In this document: positions 46,051 to 54,934 of the stretch, piece by piece
Numbering within the stretch: the first letter of the stretch is position 1
How the letters are laid out: each line of letters starts with the position of its first letter
Assembly (NCBI GenBank): GCA_012927585.1
Contig: JABBOY010000008.1
Location: 1-64,000, forward strand
Direction of reading: 5' to 3'
Source of the DNA: Glaciimonas sp.
GTDB lineage: Bacteria > Pseudomonadota > Gammaproteobacteria > Burkholderiales > Burkholderiaceae_D
Length of the DNA: 64,000 nucleotides
Program-made: the position numbers and the translations under genes
Notes under the pieces: model-generated
The model's database searches: none
What the model was told of the DNA's origin: nothing
What the model saw: only the letters and a program-made list of their open reading frames with translations

Positions 46051-47028
46051 ATGCCATTTGTTTCCCTCTCTACTCTCAATCAAGCCCCGCTGCGCATTCT
46101 GCTGATTTGTCCTGACGGCGAAGTTTCACTCACGCTGGCAGGGTTGTTGCAGCCGCTGCAGATGGCGGCCAAAGCGCTCGGCCCGGCGCGTTTGCAGCTT
46201 GAATTAATGGCGCTGGAGTCGGTGCTGCACCCCGCGTCGCAAGCGCCGGCCTGGCCTGTCGCGCATCTCTGCCTGCTAGTGTCCGACGATCCACTTAGTG
46301 CATTGAATAAGGATGAGGGCCGCATTCTGCTGAAGCGCTGTCAGCGCGCCCCGTTTTGGGGGGCGGTCGGGGCGGCAGTGTTGTGGCTGGCGCGCAGCGG
46401 TGCAATGGAAGCGGCGCGCACCGCGTTGCCGTGGGCGCTGTATGCGGATGCCGGCGAGGTTGCCGAGCACGCTATTCTGACACCGAATTTATACGAGATC
46501 GACGGCAATCGGCTAAGTTGTTGCGGCGGTGCAGCTAGCATGGATTTTGCGTTGTGCCTGATTGGCGCCCTGTTCGATGCCCAATTGCAGGCGCAAATCC
46601 AGGAAGCATTGTGCGTGGACCGCATTCGCGGTGCAGCTGAGCGCCAACGCCAAGCGCTGCAGGCGCGCTTCGGCGTGTTGCAACCGAAATTATCGGAAGC
46701 AGTCGCGCTAATGGAAAGCAATATCGAGGAGCCGCTAGCCACCGACGACATCGCCAACCTGGTCGGCATCTCGCGGCGCCAATTGGAGCGCCTGTTCAAG
46801 CAATATCTGGACGCCATGCCTTCCCGCTATTATCTGGAGTTGCGGCTGCAACGCTCACGCCAGTTATTGCGGGAGTCGCACCATTCAATCGTCCAGATCG
46901 GCCTGATGTGCGGCTTCTCTTCCGGCTCGCATTTTTCTACCGCTTACGGCGCACTGTTCGGCATCACCCCGCGTGAGGAGCGGCAACGTAAGCTGGTGCC
47001 CGGCCGGAGTGTCTTGCCAGGTTCCTGA
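46051..47028 (+). CDS. argR: GlxA/ArgR-type AraC-family regulator
   Basis: A 325-residue regulator with an N-terminal DJ-1/PfpI-like domain (about 10-190; LRILLICPDGEVSLTLAGLLQPLQMAAKAL) and a C-terminal AraC DNA-binding domain (about 215-320; EPLATDDIANLVGISRRQLERLFKQYLDAMPSRYYLELRLQRSRQLLRES). This is the architecture of Pseudomonas ArgR, the arginine-responsive activator of the aru/ast genes. The ast cluster begins 580 bases downstream with a perfect ArgR half-site, so the same function is inferred. Start at 46051 has a weak ribosome-binding site. Confidence 0.8.
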   Translation: MPFVSLSTLNQAPLRILLICPDGEVSLTLAGLLQPLQMAAKALGPARLQLELMALESVLHPASQAPAWPVAHLCLLVSDDPLSALNKDEGRILLKRCQRAPFWGAVGAAVLWLARSGAMEAARTALPWALYADAGEVAEHAILTPNLYEIDGNRLSCCGGAASMDFALCLIGALFDAQLQAQIQEALCVDRIRGAAERQRQALQARFGVLQPKLSEAVALMESNIEEPLATDDIANLVGISRRQLERLFKQYLDAMPSRYYLELRLQRSRQLLRESHHSIVQIGLMCGFSSGSHFSTAYGALFGITPREERQRKLVPGRSVLPGS

Positions 47029-47042
47029 AATCATAAAATCAG

Positions 47043-47104
47043 GGAGTATATATATAAATACCTATTTATCCGCATATATATTATGCGGAACCAAAAAATA
47101 CAAC
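47043..47104 (+). repeat. 62-bp AT-rich dispersed element, copy d
   Basis: GGAGTAT at 47043, CCGCATATA at 47070 and ATAC at 47098 are all at the family spacing. An internal hairpin (CCGCATATA...TATGCGG) is formed around the central block. It lies directly after the ArgR-type regulator gene. Confidence 0.7.
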
Positions 47105-47182
47105 GTCATGTATTTTAGATTGGCAGCAATCGCAATTATAATAGTGTGTATTACAATGTCGTAATGCTCAAGAAGCGAAATT

Positions 47183-47401
47183 ATGGATATCAAAGTAAAA
47201 GACAGCAATGGCGCGGTACTCAGCGAAGGCGATTCCGTGACCCTCATCAAGGATTTGAAAGTCAAAGGCACTTCCGTTACGCTCAAAAGGGGCACGATGG
47301 TCAAGAATATTCGCCTGACCGATGATGCGGAAGAAGTGGAATGCAATGTTGATAAGGTCAAAGGCTTGGTGCTGAAAACCTGTTTCCTGAAAAAAGCTTG
47401 A
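47183..47401 (+). CDS. PhnA-like (YjdM) C-terminal domain protein
   Basis: A 72-residue soluble protein matching only the C-terminal beta domain of the PhnA/YjdM family: VKDSNGAVLSEGDSVTLIKDLKVKGTSVTLKRGTMVKNIRLTDDAEEVECN...KGLVLKTCFLKKA. The N-terminal zinc-ribbon of full-length PhnA is absent, as in many short proteobacterial paralogues. Despite the family name there is no firm link to phosphonate use. It is co-directional with the ast genes but separated by 208 bases. Confidence 0.88.
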   Translation: MDIKVKDSNGAVLSEGDSVTLIKDLKVKGTSVTLKRGTMVKNIRLTDDAEEVECNVDKVKGLVLKTCFLKKA

Positions 47402-47534
47402 TAGTGGATTGCAATAGTAGTGTGGGCCTTTGTGCCTGCATTTTGTAGTCGACCGGGTTCTTACTCGACCGCAGCACCCAATCGTAGGCCGGGCGCGACA
47501 ATCGCACCGCCGGTCACCGGATTATGGTATTTCC

Positions 47535-47555
47535 TGTCGCAGTTTCAAAAGAGTT
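47535..47555 (+). promoter_or_regulatory. Candidate ArgR half-site upstream of astC
   Basis: TGTCGC (47535-47540), then eight bases, then AA (47549-47550) matches exactly the half-site TGTCGC-N8-AA-N5 described for Pseudomonas ArgR. It lies 75 bases before the astC start. The adjoining second half-site is poor on either side. Confidence 0.5.
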
Positions 47556-47609
47556 TTAGTGCCGGTTTTTTTACAATGACAACCTCTTCAGGATGATTTG
47601 GGAGTCAAA

Positions 47610-48914
47610 GTGAATATGAATGATTCGACCAGCATGCAGTCTGGCGCGGCAACGGCAACGGCAACGGCAATGCCGGTTCCCATGACTGTTACTACAGTTA
47701 CCAGAAAAACTTTCGATGCGGTGATGGTGCCGGTCTATGCGCCCAGTGCGGTGGTGCCGGTGCGCGGCGTCGGCCTGGAGGTATGGGATCAGGATGGCAA
47801 GCGCTATCTCGATTTCACCGCTGGAATCGCGGTCACCAGCCTGGGCCACGCGCACCCTGCGGTAGTCGAAGCCTTATGTGCGCAAGCTAAAACGCTGTGG
47901 CATCTCAGTAACGGCTTTACCAATGAACCGGTGCTGCGTTTGGCCACTGCGCTGACGCAGGCGACTTTCGCCGAGCGCGTATTTTTCTGCAACTCCGGGG
48001 CGGAAGCGAACGAAGCCGCATTCAAGCTGGCGCGCAAACACGCGAGCAACAAGTTCGGACCGGCCAAATCGCGCATTATTTCGTGTACCAATTCTTTCCA
48101 CGGTCGTACTTTGTTTACGGTGTCGGTCGGCGGTCAGCCCAAATACACCGAAGGCTTCGGGCCGCTGCCGCAGCAAATCGAGCATATTCCGTACAACGAC
48201 ATCGAAGCAGCACGCGCTGCGATGGGCGACGATGTTTGCGCATTGGTAGTCGAACCGGTGCAAGGCGAGGGCGGCGTGGTGCCGGCCGGCAAAGAGTACC
48301 TGCAAGCGCTGCGAGAATTGTGCGACCAGCACCACGCGCTGCTGATTTTTGACGAGGTGCAATGCGGCATGGGCCGCACCGGCACGCTGTTTGCCTACAT
48401 GGGATATGGCGTCACGCCCGACATCCTGACCTCAGCCAAGGCGCTCGGTAACGGTTACCCAATCGGCGCGATGCTGACCACCGCGGCGATCGCAGCTTCA
48501 TTCTCGGTCGGCACCCACGGCACCACTTATGGCGGCAATCCAATGGCCGCGACGGTGGCGCTGAAGGTGTTGGAAATTATCCAGGCGCCGGAATTTCTGG
48601 CGCGGGTCCAGCAAGCGGCAGTCAAGCTGACAGCGATGCTGCACCTGATTATCAGCGATTACCCGCAGGTATTTTCCCTGGTGCGCGGCAGCGGCCTGAT
48701 GCTTGGCATGGTGCTGTCGGAACAATACCGCGGACGCGCCAAGGACATCACCAGAGCGACCGAGGCGGAAGGATTGATGCTGCTGATCGCCGGCCCCGAT
48801 GTGTTGCGGTGGTTGCCTGCGCTGATCGTGTCGGATGCGCAGATTGAAGAAGCCGAGCGTCTGCTGCGCCGTGCGCTCGACGTATTTCTGGCGGTTCCGG
48901 TGACGGCGTTATGA
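47610..48914 (+). CDS. astC: Succinylornithine/acetylornithine aminotransferase
   Basis: PLP enzyme of the arginine succinyltransferase pathway, converting succinylornithine to succinylglutamate semialdehyde; such enzymes also act on acetylornithine. The 434-residue protein has a 30-residue Thr/Ala/Val-rich N-terminal addition, then [60 protein letters not shown] and the PLP lysine in [19 protein letters not shown] at 47610 is chosen because GGGAG lies 5 bases upstream; an ATG two codons later is possible. First gene of astC-aruFG-astD-astB. Confidence 0.88.
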   Translation: MNMNDSTSMQSGAATATATAMPVPMTVTTVTRKTFDAVMVPVYAPSAVVPVRGVGLEVWDQDGKRYLDFTAGIAVTSLGHAHPAVVEALCAQAKTLWHLSNGFTNEPVLRLATALTQATFAERVFFCNSGAEANEAAFKLARKHASNKFGPAKSRIISCTNSFHGRTLFTVSVGGQPKYTEGFGPLPQQIEHIPYNDIEAARAAMGDDVCALVVEPVQGEGGVVPAGKEYLQALRELCDQHHALLIFDEVQCGMGRTGTLFAYMGYGVTPDILTSAKALGNGYPIGAMLTTAAIAASFSVGTHGTTYGGNPMAATVALKVLEIIQAPEFLARVQQAAVKLTAMLHLIISDYPQVFSLVRGSGLMLGMVLSEQYRGRAKDITRATEAEGLMLLIAGPDVLRWLPALIVSDAQIEEAERLLRRALDVFLAVPVTAL

Positions 48915-48945
48915 CGCCATGCCTTTGATCAGATCGGAGCAGCCT

Positions 48946-49992
48946 ATGTACATTGTGCGGCCGGTAGAAATTTCCGATATTGCAGCGCTTGAGTCGTTGG
49001 CGACAGTCGCTTCGCCGGGCGTGCACACGCTACCCAGAACGCGGGCAGCGATCGCGCGTGCAGTCGAGCGTTCCATCGCATCCTTTGCGACGCCGGTGGT
49101 GATACCGAGCGAAGAATCGTACATGTTCGTGCTGGTTTCGACGCTGGATCAGTCGATCGCCGGCACCGCCGCGATTTCCGCCACTGCCGGCTCCAACGGC
49201 ACGTATTTCGCATTTCGCAACGACGTTATGCAGCAAGTCTCGCGCGATCTCAATATCAGCCATAGCGTGCATGCACTGACGCTCTGCTCCGAGTTGACCA
49301 GTCATTCGCAACTGTCGGGTTTTTTCGTGCGCGGCTGGGGCAACTGCGGCCAGGAAGCGGCGCTGTTGTCGCGGGCCCGGTTGTTGTTTGCGGCGGTTCT
49401 GCCGCAGCGTTTCGGCGACAGCTTTTTCGTGTCGCTGGCCGGCATTACCGACAGCCATGCGCAATCGCCGTTTTGGGAGGCGCTGGGGCGCAAGTTTTTT
49501 CAGATGGATTTTCTGGAAGCCGAGCGCTTAATCGATGGCGCCCGCAATCGCACCCTGATCGTCGAACTGATGCCGCATTACCCGGTGTATGTACCGCTAT
49601 TGCCAGGCGACGCGCAAGCGGTGATGGGGCAAATCCATCCAGAAGGCGAGCTGCCGTTTCGGCTACTGACCGAAGAAGGTTTCGAGCCGGACGAATATAT
49701 CGACATCTTTGACGGCGGGCCGATCATGCAGGCGCACAAGCACGCGTTGCGCTCGTTTTCAGCGTCGTTTGTGCGTCCGGTGGCAGCGTATGGGCAAGCT
49801 GACGCAAGCGACGCTTTGGCTGGTGCGGCGAGTGTCACGTATCTGCTGGCAACCGCCAGAGAAAATGATTTTCGCGCCACCCTGTTCGATTGTGCGCCGC
49901 TGGAACATGCCGCTGGCCCCCGGCTGCCGCCGCAGATGCTGAAAAGCCTGAAGCTGACTGTTGGCGAACCCGTTTTATGTGTCAGATTGTGA
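48946..49992 (+). CDS. aruF: Arginine N-succinyltransferase, alpha subunit AruF
   Basis: Transfers succinyl from succinyl-CoA to arginine in the first step of arginine catabolism. The 348-residue protein is an AstA-family acyltransferase: MYIVRPVEISDIAALESLA at the start, then SYMFVLV, CSELTSHSQLSGFFVRGWGNCGQEAALLSRARLLF and SPFWEALGRKFFQMDF. ATG at 48946 has GGAG 8 bases upstream. It is a paralogue of the next gene; in Pseudomonas the enzyme is an AruF-AruG heteromer, unlike the single AstA of enterobacteria. Confidence 0.9.
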   Translation: MYIVRPVEISDIAALESLATVASPGVHTLPRTRAAIARAVERSIASFATPVVIPSEESYMFVLVSTLDQSIAGTAAISATAGSNGTYFAFRNDVMQQVSRDLNISHSVHALTLCSELTSHSQLSGFFVRGWGNCGQEAALLSRARLLFAAVLPQRFGDSFFVSLAGITDSHAQSPFWEALGRKFFQMDFLEAERLIDGARNRTLIVELMPHYPVYVPLLPGDAQAVMGQIHPEGELPFRLLTEEGFEPDEYIDIFDGGPIMQAHKHALRSFSASFVRPVAAYGQADASDALAGAASVTYLLATARENDFRATLFDCAPLEHAAGPRLPPQMLKSLKLTVGEPVLCVRL

Positions 49993-50000
49993 GGTCGGGA

Positions 50001-51062
50001 ATGTTAGTGGTACGCGCTGTTAATGAATCCGATCTGGATGGGATGCTGGAGCTGGCCGGCCAAGTCGGTAGCGGCATGACGACGTTGAAGCCGGATCGCA
50101 AGATGTTGGGGCAGCGGCTGGAAATCGCCTGCGCCTCGTTTGCCGAGCAAATCGCACCGACCCAGCGCGATTATGTGTTCGTAATGGAAGATACGCGCAC
50201 TGGCCGGCTGGCCGGCATTTGCGCCATCAAGAGCGCGGTCGGGCTGGAAGAGCCGTTCTATAACTACCGGATCGGCACTTTGGTGCATTCAAGCCGGGAG
50301 CTGGGCGTTTTTACCAAGATGGAAACGCTGTACCTGTCGAACGACCTGACCGGCGCCACCGAACTGTGCTCGCTGTTCCTGCATCCTGATTATCGCGGCG
50401 GCACCAACGGCAAGCTGCTGTCGAAGAGCCGGCTGCTGTTCATTGCCCAGTTCCCGCATTTGTTCAATGCCAAGGTAATCGCCGAAATGCGCGGGTTCCA
50501 GCATCCAGACGGTACTTCGCCGTTCTATGAAAGCCTGGGACGGCATTTTTTCAAGATGGATTTCAATCATGTCGATGACTTGACCAGCCTGGGCAAGAAA
50601 TCGTTCATCGCCGAACTGATGCCACGCTATCCGTTGTATGTCGCTTATCTGCCGCAAGAAGCGCAGGAAGTAATTGGTCGCGTGCATGTCGCCACTGCGC
50701 CGGCGCGCCGGTTGCTGGAGCAAGAAGGCATGTATTACGAAGGTTATGTCGATATTTTCGACGCCGGGCCGGTGCTGCAAGCCAGAGTGCGCGAGTTGCG
50801 CGCCCTGCGCGAAAGCGTACTTGCCATCATCGAGCCGACAGCGGAAAACGGCACTGAGGTCGCTGAGTCTACTGAGGTGGTTGCTAATCCGGTGCTGGTT
50901 TCCAACACCGTATTGCCCGACTTCCGCATCATCGTCTCACCAACGCCAGCGCAATCTCAATCGGCCCGTATTGCCCTCTGCGCATCCGAGCGGGAACTGC
51001 TGGCCTGCCGTATTGGCGATCCGGTTCGCACCATGACACTTAACGCCAGGAAAAATTCATGA
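50001..51062 (+). CDS. aruG: Arginine N-succinyltransferase, beta subunit AruG
   Basis: The second 353-residue AstA-family subunit. It is closer to classic AstA: MLVVRAVNESDLDGMLELAGQVGSGMTTLKPDRKMLGQRLE, then YVFVMEDTRTGRLAGICAI, CSLFLHPDYRGGTNGKLLSKSRLLFIAQFP and SPFYESLGRHFFKMDF. The interval HVATAPARRLLEQEGMYYEGYVDIFDAGPVLQ is conserved with AruF. Starts 8 bases after aruF, and its TGA overlaps the astD start (ATGATG). The C-terminus carries about 40 extra variable residues. Confidence 0.92.
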   Translation: MLVVRAVNESDLDGMLELAGQVGSGMTTLKPDRKMLGQRLEIACASFAEQIAPTQRDYVFVMEDTRTGRLAGICAIKSAVGLEEPFYNYRIGTLVHSSRELGVFTKMETLYLSNDLTGATELCSLFLHPDYRGGTNGKLLSKSRLLFIAQFPHLFNAKVIAEMRGFQHPDGTSPFYESLGRHFFKMDFNHVDDLTSLGKKSFIAELMPRYPLYVAYLPQEAQEVIGRVHVATAPARRLLEQEGMYYEGYVDIFDAGPVLQARVRELRALRESVLAIIEPTAENGTEVAESTEVVANPVLVSNTVLPDFRIIVSPTPAQSQSARIALCASERELLACRIGDPVRTMTLNARKNS

Positions 51063-52525
51063 TGTCAGCGCATTTCATCAACGGCCAGTGGCTCTGCGGC
51101 CAAGGCCCGGTATTTACTGTTATTAATCCCGCCAATGGCGATACGCTCTGGAGCGGTGCGGCGGCGAGTGCTGCCGACGTCAATAGTGCCTGCCAGTCGG
51201 CCCGTGCCGGTTTCCAACTTTGGTCGCGCACCCCGCTGCAAACGCGCATTGCAGTCTGCCAGCGTTTTCGCGATCTGCTGAAAGAAAATGCGGAAGAATT
51301 AGCTGGTCTGATTGCGCTGGAAGTCGGCAAGCCGCTGTGGGAAGCACGCACCGAAGTTGCCAGCATGGCTGGTAAGATCGATATTTCGCTGCAGTCCTAC
51401 CAAGCGCGCACCGGTCAGATGCAAGCGGCGGTAGCCGACGGCAGCGCGGTATTGCGACATCGGCCGCACGGCGTGTTCGGCGTGCTTGGCCCTTACAATT
51501 TCCCCGGCCATCTGCCCAACGGCCACATCGTGCCGGCCCTGATCGCTGGCAACGCCATCGTCTTCAAGCCGAGTGAATATGCACCGCAAACCGCAATCAA
51601 GACGGTCGCCCTGTGGGTTCAGGCCGGCTTGCCGGATGGCGTGCTGAACCTGGTCAACGGCGGTCGCGCCACCGGCGAGGCTTTGTCGCAACATCCGCAA
51701 CTCGACGGCCTGCTGTTTACTGGCAGCTATCAGGTTGGCGCTATTTTGCATCGCCAGTTCGCCGGTCAGCCGGGCAAGATGCTGGCGCTGGAAATGGGCG
51801 GCAATAATGCGCTGGTGGTGTGGGATGTGCAGGATCTCGATGCCGCGGTACATCACGCGATTTTTTCGGCATTCGTTAGCGCCGGCCAGCGTTGCACTTG
51901 TGCGCGGCGTTTGATCGTCGAGGATTCCGCTCGTGGCCAAGCCTTCATTGCGCGCTTGATTGAGGTCGCCGGCAAGATCACGGTCGGTGCCTCGGATGCG
52001 TCGCCGGCCCCGTTCATGGGCCCGGTTGTATCGGCAAAAATCGCAGAAAAACTACTGGCCGCGCAAGCCGGCTTGGTGACGCGTGGCGGCAGCGTGCTGC
52101 TGGAAATGCGCCAGTTAGCCAAAAACACCGGCTTCCTCTCGCCCGGTATCGTCGATGTTACCGATGCCAAAGAAGTACCGGATGAAGAATGGTTTGGCCC
52201 CTTGCTGCAAGTGGTGCGGGTGGCTAGTTTTGAGGCCGCTCTGGAAGCAGCGAACGCGACCGAATACGGCTTGGCCGCCGGCTTGCTGTCGGACGACGCG
52301 GCGCTGTGGGAACAGTTTTTAAGCAGTGTTCGGGCCGGCATCGTCAACTGGAACCGACCGACCACAGGTGCCGCCAGTACTGCACCGTTCGGCGGCAACG
52401 GCAAATCCGGCAACCATCGTCCGAGTGCGTATTACGCCGCAGATTATTGCGCGTATCCGGTAGCGTCAATCGAGAATGCCACGCTCGAAATGCCGCAAAA
52501 GCTGTCGCCCGGTTTGCATTTCTAA
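51059..52525 (+). CDS. astD: N-succinylglutamate 5-semialdehyde dehydrogenase
   Basis: NAD-dependent aldehyde dehydrogenase oxidising succinylglutamate semialdehyde to succinylglutamate, step 4 of the pathway. The 488-residue protein shows FGVLGPYNFPGHLPNGHIVPAL near residue 140, the glutamate in LALEMGGNNALVV near 246 and the catalytic Cys in SAGQRCTCARRL near 280. Start overlaps the aruG stop by 4 bases; a second ATG follows immediately. An R2 repeat separates it from astB. Confidence 0.95.
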   Translation: MMSAHFINGQWLCGQGPVFTVINPANGDTLWSGAAASAADVNSACQSARAGFQLWSRTPLQTRIAVCQRFRDLLKENAEELAGLIALEVGKPLWEARTEVASMAGKIDISLQSYQARTGQMQAAVADGSAVLRHRPHGVFGVLGPYNFPGHLPNGHIVPALIAGNAIVFKPSEYAPQTAIKTVALWVQAGLPDGVLNLVNGGRATGEALSQHPQLDGLLFTGSYQVGAILHRQFAGQPGKMLALEMGGNNALVVWDVQDLDAAVHHAIFSAFVSAGQRCTCARRLIVEDSARGQAFIARLIEVAGKITVGASDASPAPFMGPVVSAKIAEKLLAAQAGLVTRGGSVLLEMRQLAKNTGFLSPGIVDVTDAKEVPDEEWFGPLLQVVRVASFEAALEAANATEYGLAAGLLSDDAALWEQFLSSVRAGIVNWNRPTTGAASTAPFGGNGKSGNHRPSAYYAADYCAYPVASIENATLEMPQKLSPGLHF

Positions 52526-52561
52526 AATTTCGAATGAAAAATTCGGACCGCGAAAAACAAA

Positions 52562-52635
52562 GTAGGGCGGGTGCAACCCGCGCCGAATTGGGAAGATAAG
52601 TAACTGAGAATGCACGCGGGTTGCACCCGCCCTAC
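52562..52635. repeat. 21-bp perfect inverted repeat (family R2)
   Basis: Arms 52562-52582 (starting GTAGGGCGGGTGCAACCCGC) and 52615-52635 are exact reverse complements with a 32-base AT-richer loop. Each arm also folds on itself (GGGTGCAACCC). It lies within the ast operon between astD and astB. Confidence 0.92.
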
Positions 52636-52690
52636 CAGCTGTCGCCGGGTTTACATTTCTAATTACATACGCAGACAGGCCGAAAAAATC

Positions 52691-54031
52691 ATGCACACCA
52701 CACGCGAATTCAATTTTGACGGCTTGGTCGGTCCTTCGCACAATTACGCCGGCCTGTCGTTTGGCAATGTTGCCTCATTTAATAATGTCAAAAGCGCGTC
52801 CAATCCGAAGCAGGCGGCATTGCAGGGTTTGGCCAAGATGCGCGCACTCGCGGCGCGTGGTTTCGCCCAGGCTGTGCTGCCGCCGCAACTGCGGCCCGAT
52901 TTCAGGCTGTTGCGCAGTATCGGTTTTGGCGGCAGCGATGCCGATGTGCTGGCGCGCGCCGCCAAAGAAGCTCCGGTGATTCTGGCCTGCGCCTATTCGG
53001 CCGCACCGATGTGGTGCGCGAATGCGGCTACGGTCAGTCCGTCGGCCGACACCCTGGACCACCGCGTGCATTTCACCGTCGCCAACCTGAACAGCAAGTT
53101 GCATCGCTCTTATGAGCAGACCCAGACCGCCCGTACCCTGCGCGCAATTTTCAAGGAGTGTGCGCGCTTCGCGGTGCATGACGCATTGCCTGGCACGCCG
53201 GCGTTTGGCGATGAAGGTGCGGCTAACCACACCCGGCTGTGCACTGCGCATGGCGCCGGCGCAGTAGAAATGTTCGTGTATGGCAGGGCCGAGTTCGATC
53301 CTGCGGCGGCGGCTCCGCAACGTTTTCCGGCGCGGCAGACGCTGGAGGCCAGCCAGTCGGTAGCGCGGTTGCATGGCCTGCAACCGCAGCGCACCGTATA
53401 TGTTCAACAGAACCCTGCGGTGATCGATCAAGGCGTATTCCATAACGATGTAATCGCGGTCGGCAATGGCACGGTGCTGTTCTATCACCAGCAAGCTTTC
53501 CTCGACGAATCTGCCACTATCACTGCGCTACACATCGCGCTGGCTGATACCGGCGCGCAATTGCAGCCGATACGAGTCGATAGCGCGCAAGTTTCGGCCG
53601 CTGACGCGGTATCGAGTTACTTGTTCAATAGCCAGTTGCTGTCAAAACAGGATGGCCGGATGGTGCTGGTAGTGCCGCAGGAATGCCAGGAAAACCCTGC
53701 GGTTGCGCACTATCTGCAAGACTTGGTTGCCGGCGGCGGCCCAATTGACGAATTGATCAGTTTCGATTTGCGTCAAAGTATGCGCAACGGCGGCGGCCCA
53801 GCCTGCCTGCGCTTGCGGGTGGCGCTAACCGATGCCGAAGCAGCAGCGATGCATCAGGGCGTGATCATGACTGAGGGCCTATATGCAAGTCTGGTGGCAT
53901 GGGTTGAAAAGCATTATCGCGACCGGCTGTCGCCTGGCGATCTGGCCGACCCGATGCTGGCGTTAGAAATACAAACTGCGCTGGAAGCATTGCGCACAAT
54001 CCTGAATTTGCCGGAGTTGTACGTGTTCTAA
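52691..54031 (+). CDS. astB: N-succinylarginine dihydrolase
   Basis: Hydrolyses succinylarginine to succinylornithine, CO2 and ammonia, step 2 of the pathway. The 446-residue amidinotransferase-fold protein starts at the conserved [24 protein letters not shown]. Active-site regions are visible: [11 protein letters not shown] near residue 180, [10 protein letters not shown] near 250 and the catalytic Cys in [13 protein letters not shown] near 370. The frame is open upstream through the repeat, but the ATG at 52691 fits the family. astE, the last step, does not follow. Confidence 0.95.
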   Translation: MHTTREFNFDGLVGPSHNYAGLSFGNVASFNNVKSASNPKQAALQGLAKMRALAARGFAQAVLPPQLRPDFRLLRSIGFGGSDADVLARAAKEAPVILACAYSAAPMWCANAATVSPSADTLDHRVHFTVANLNSKLHRSYEQTQTARTLRAIFKECARFAVHDALPGTPAFGDEGAANHTRLCTAHGAGAVEMFVYGRAEFDPAAAAPQRFPARQTLEASQSVARLHGLQPQRTVYVQQNPAVIDQGVFHNDVIAVGNGTVLFYHQQAFLDESATITALHIALADTGAQLQPIRVDSAQVSAADAVSSYLFNSQLLSKQDGRMVLVVPQECQENPAVAHYLQDLVAGGGPIDELISFDLRQSMRNGGGPACLRLRVALTDAEAAAMHQGVIMTEGLYASLVAWVEKHYRDRLSPGDLADPMLALEIQTALEALRTILNLPELYVF

Positions 54032-54562
54032 TACCACTTAGTTAGACCGGCCTACGACCGGTAATATCCACTGTTGAAAGGGGTTTTAATCCCCTCCCAA
54101 CGAGTCTTCCTTCGTCGCTCACCGCCCTGAAGGACGGGGTTTGAGCCTTAGTCAGTTTTTTGATCAAGAAAACGTTAAAAAATGCATCTGTTAATAGGAT
54201 CAAAATACCTCAAGCCATAAAACGGCTTCACTCATCTCAGGTGTCGCCATCTGCGCTTGTCGTCAGGTGTTCGAGAACGGACAATCGAAAACCACTTATC
54301 GCACTCACAGCACAGATGTACGTCATTTTAAGCGGCATGGTGATGCCCACACCGGCGAGCTTGGATATGGGAGGAATTGGAACCTTGGCGATCGCGGATT
54401 TCCTGAATACGCTGCCAGAATCAGAGATCTCGCCCATTTGAACTCGGGAATTTAGATGAAAATGGACATTTGACTGAGGCACCGATGTCGCAGATACTTC
54501 GGGTCAAGTAGTTGTAATTCCCATCTTTTCTTAATTGCCTAAAAATTTCTGCCTAATATCCT
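54032..54562. other. Junction region astB / HEPN cassette
   Basis: This 531-base spacer begins with the IS605-type end (54040-54150) and continues into AT-richer sequence. A 93-codon frame at 54160-54441 has no recognisable domain and may be debris of a disrupted gene. No promoter for the next operon is clear enough to mark. Confidence 0.45.
54040..54150 (+). mobile_element. IS200/IS605-type right-end remnant (possible omega-RNA 3' end)
   Basis: A series of small hairpins (GACCGG...CCGGT; GGGGTTTTAATCCCC) ends in CCGCCCTGAAGGACGGGG followed by TTTGAG, the same 23-base core as at 39349-39371. This is the architecture of IS605-group right ends, where tnpB and its guide RNA terminate. No tnpA or tnpB is left. 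It borders the HEPN/ATPase cassette and may reflect how the island arrived. Confidence 0.5.
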
Positions 54563-54934
54563 ATGGAACAATATAAAGACGCAGCAATACGTCATTATCG
54601 GGACGCCGTCGTGTTGCTGGACGCTGATAAACTTGACAATGCTGGGCACTTGGTCGGATTTTCCGCCGAATGCGCTATCAAACATGCTATTGCCAGTTTG
54701 CGTTTAACCGCCGGCAGTCCAAAGGGACATTTTCCAGAATTTTTAGGAATAGCACGCAAGCATTTGGATAAGCGATCAAGCATGTATGATTTACTGCAGC
54801 AGGATTTGTTGAGTGGCTGGCGGGTTGATCGTCGGTATCATGCAACTGGGGAGACCAGCAGTGCAGAATTAGATACCTGGTTCCAGAACACCAAACGCCT
54901 GTTAGGTTCCGCCGGGATCAAGGAGCGTAAATGA
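54563..54934 (+). CDS. HEPN-like domain protein
   Basis: A 123-residue all-helical protein. The first helices (AAIRHYRDAVVLLDADKLDNAGHLVGFSAECAIKHAIASL) have the pattern of HEPN domains, with the conserved small-residue/ECAIK region. Near the end, GWRVDRRYHATGETSSAELDTWFQNTKRLL resembles the closing HEPN helices. R87 and H93 could form an RX5H-like RNase pair, but this is unproven. HEPN proteins are frequent RNase toxins or scaffolds in defence and toxin-antitoxin systems. Its stop overlaps the next start (ATGA), forming a three-gene operon with two ATPases. Confidence 0.65.
   Translation: MEQYKDAAIRHYRDAVVLLDADKLDNAGHLVGFSAECAIKHAIASLRLTAGSPKGHFPEFLGIARKHLDKRSSMYDLLQQDLLSGWRVDRRYHATGETSSAELDTWFQNTKRLLGSAGIKERK

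Noticed and set aside
54160-54441. 93-codon frame before the HEPN cassette
   Set aside because: A distant resemblance to transposase tails was considered, but no motif supports it; kept only as spacer content.
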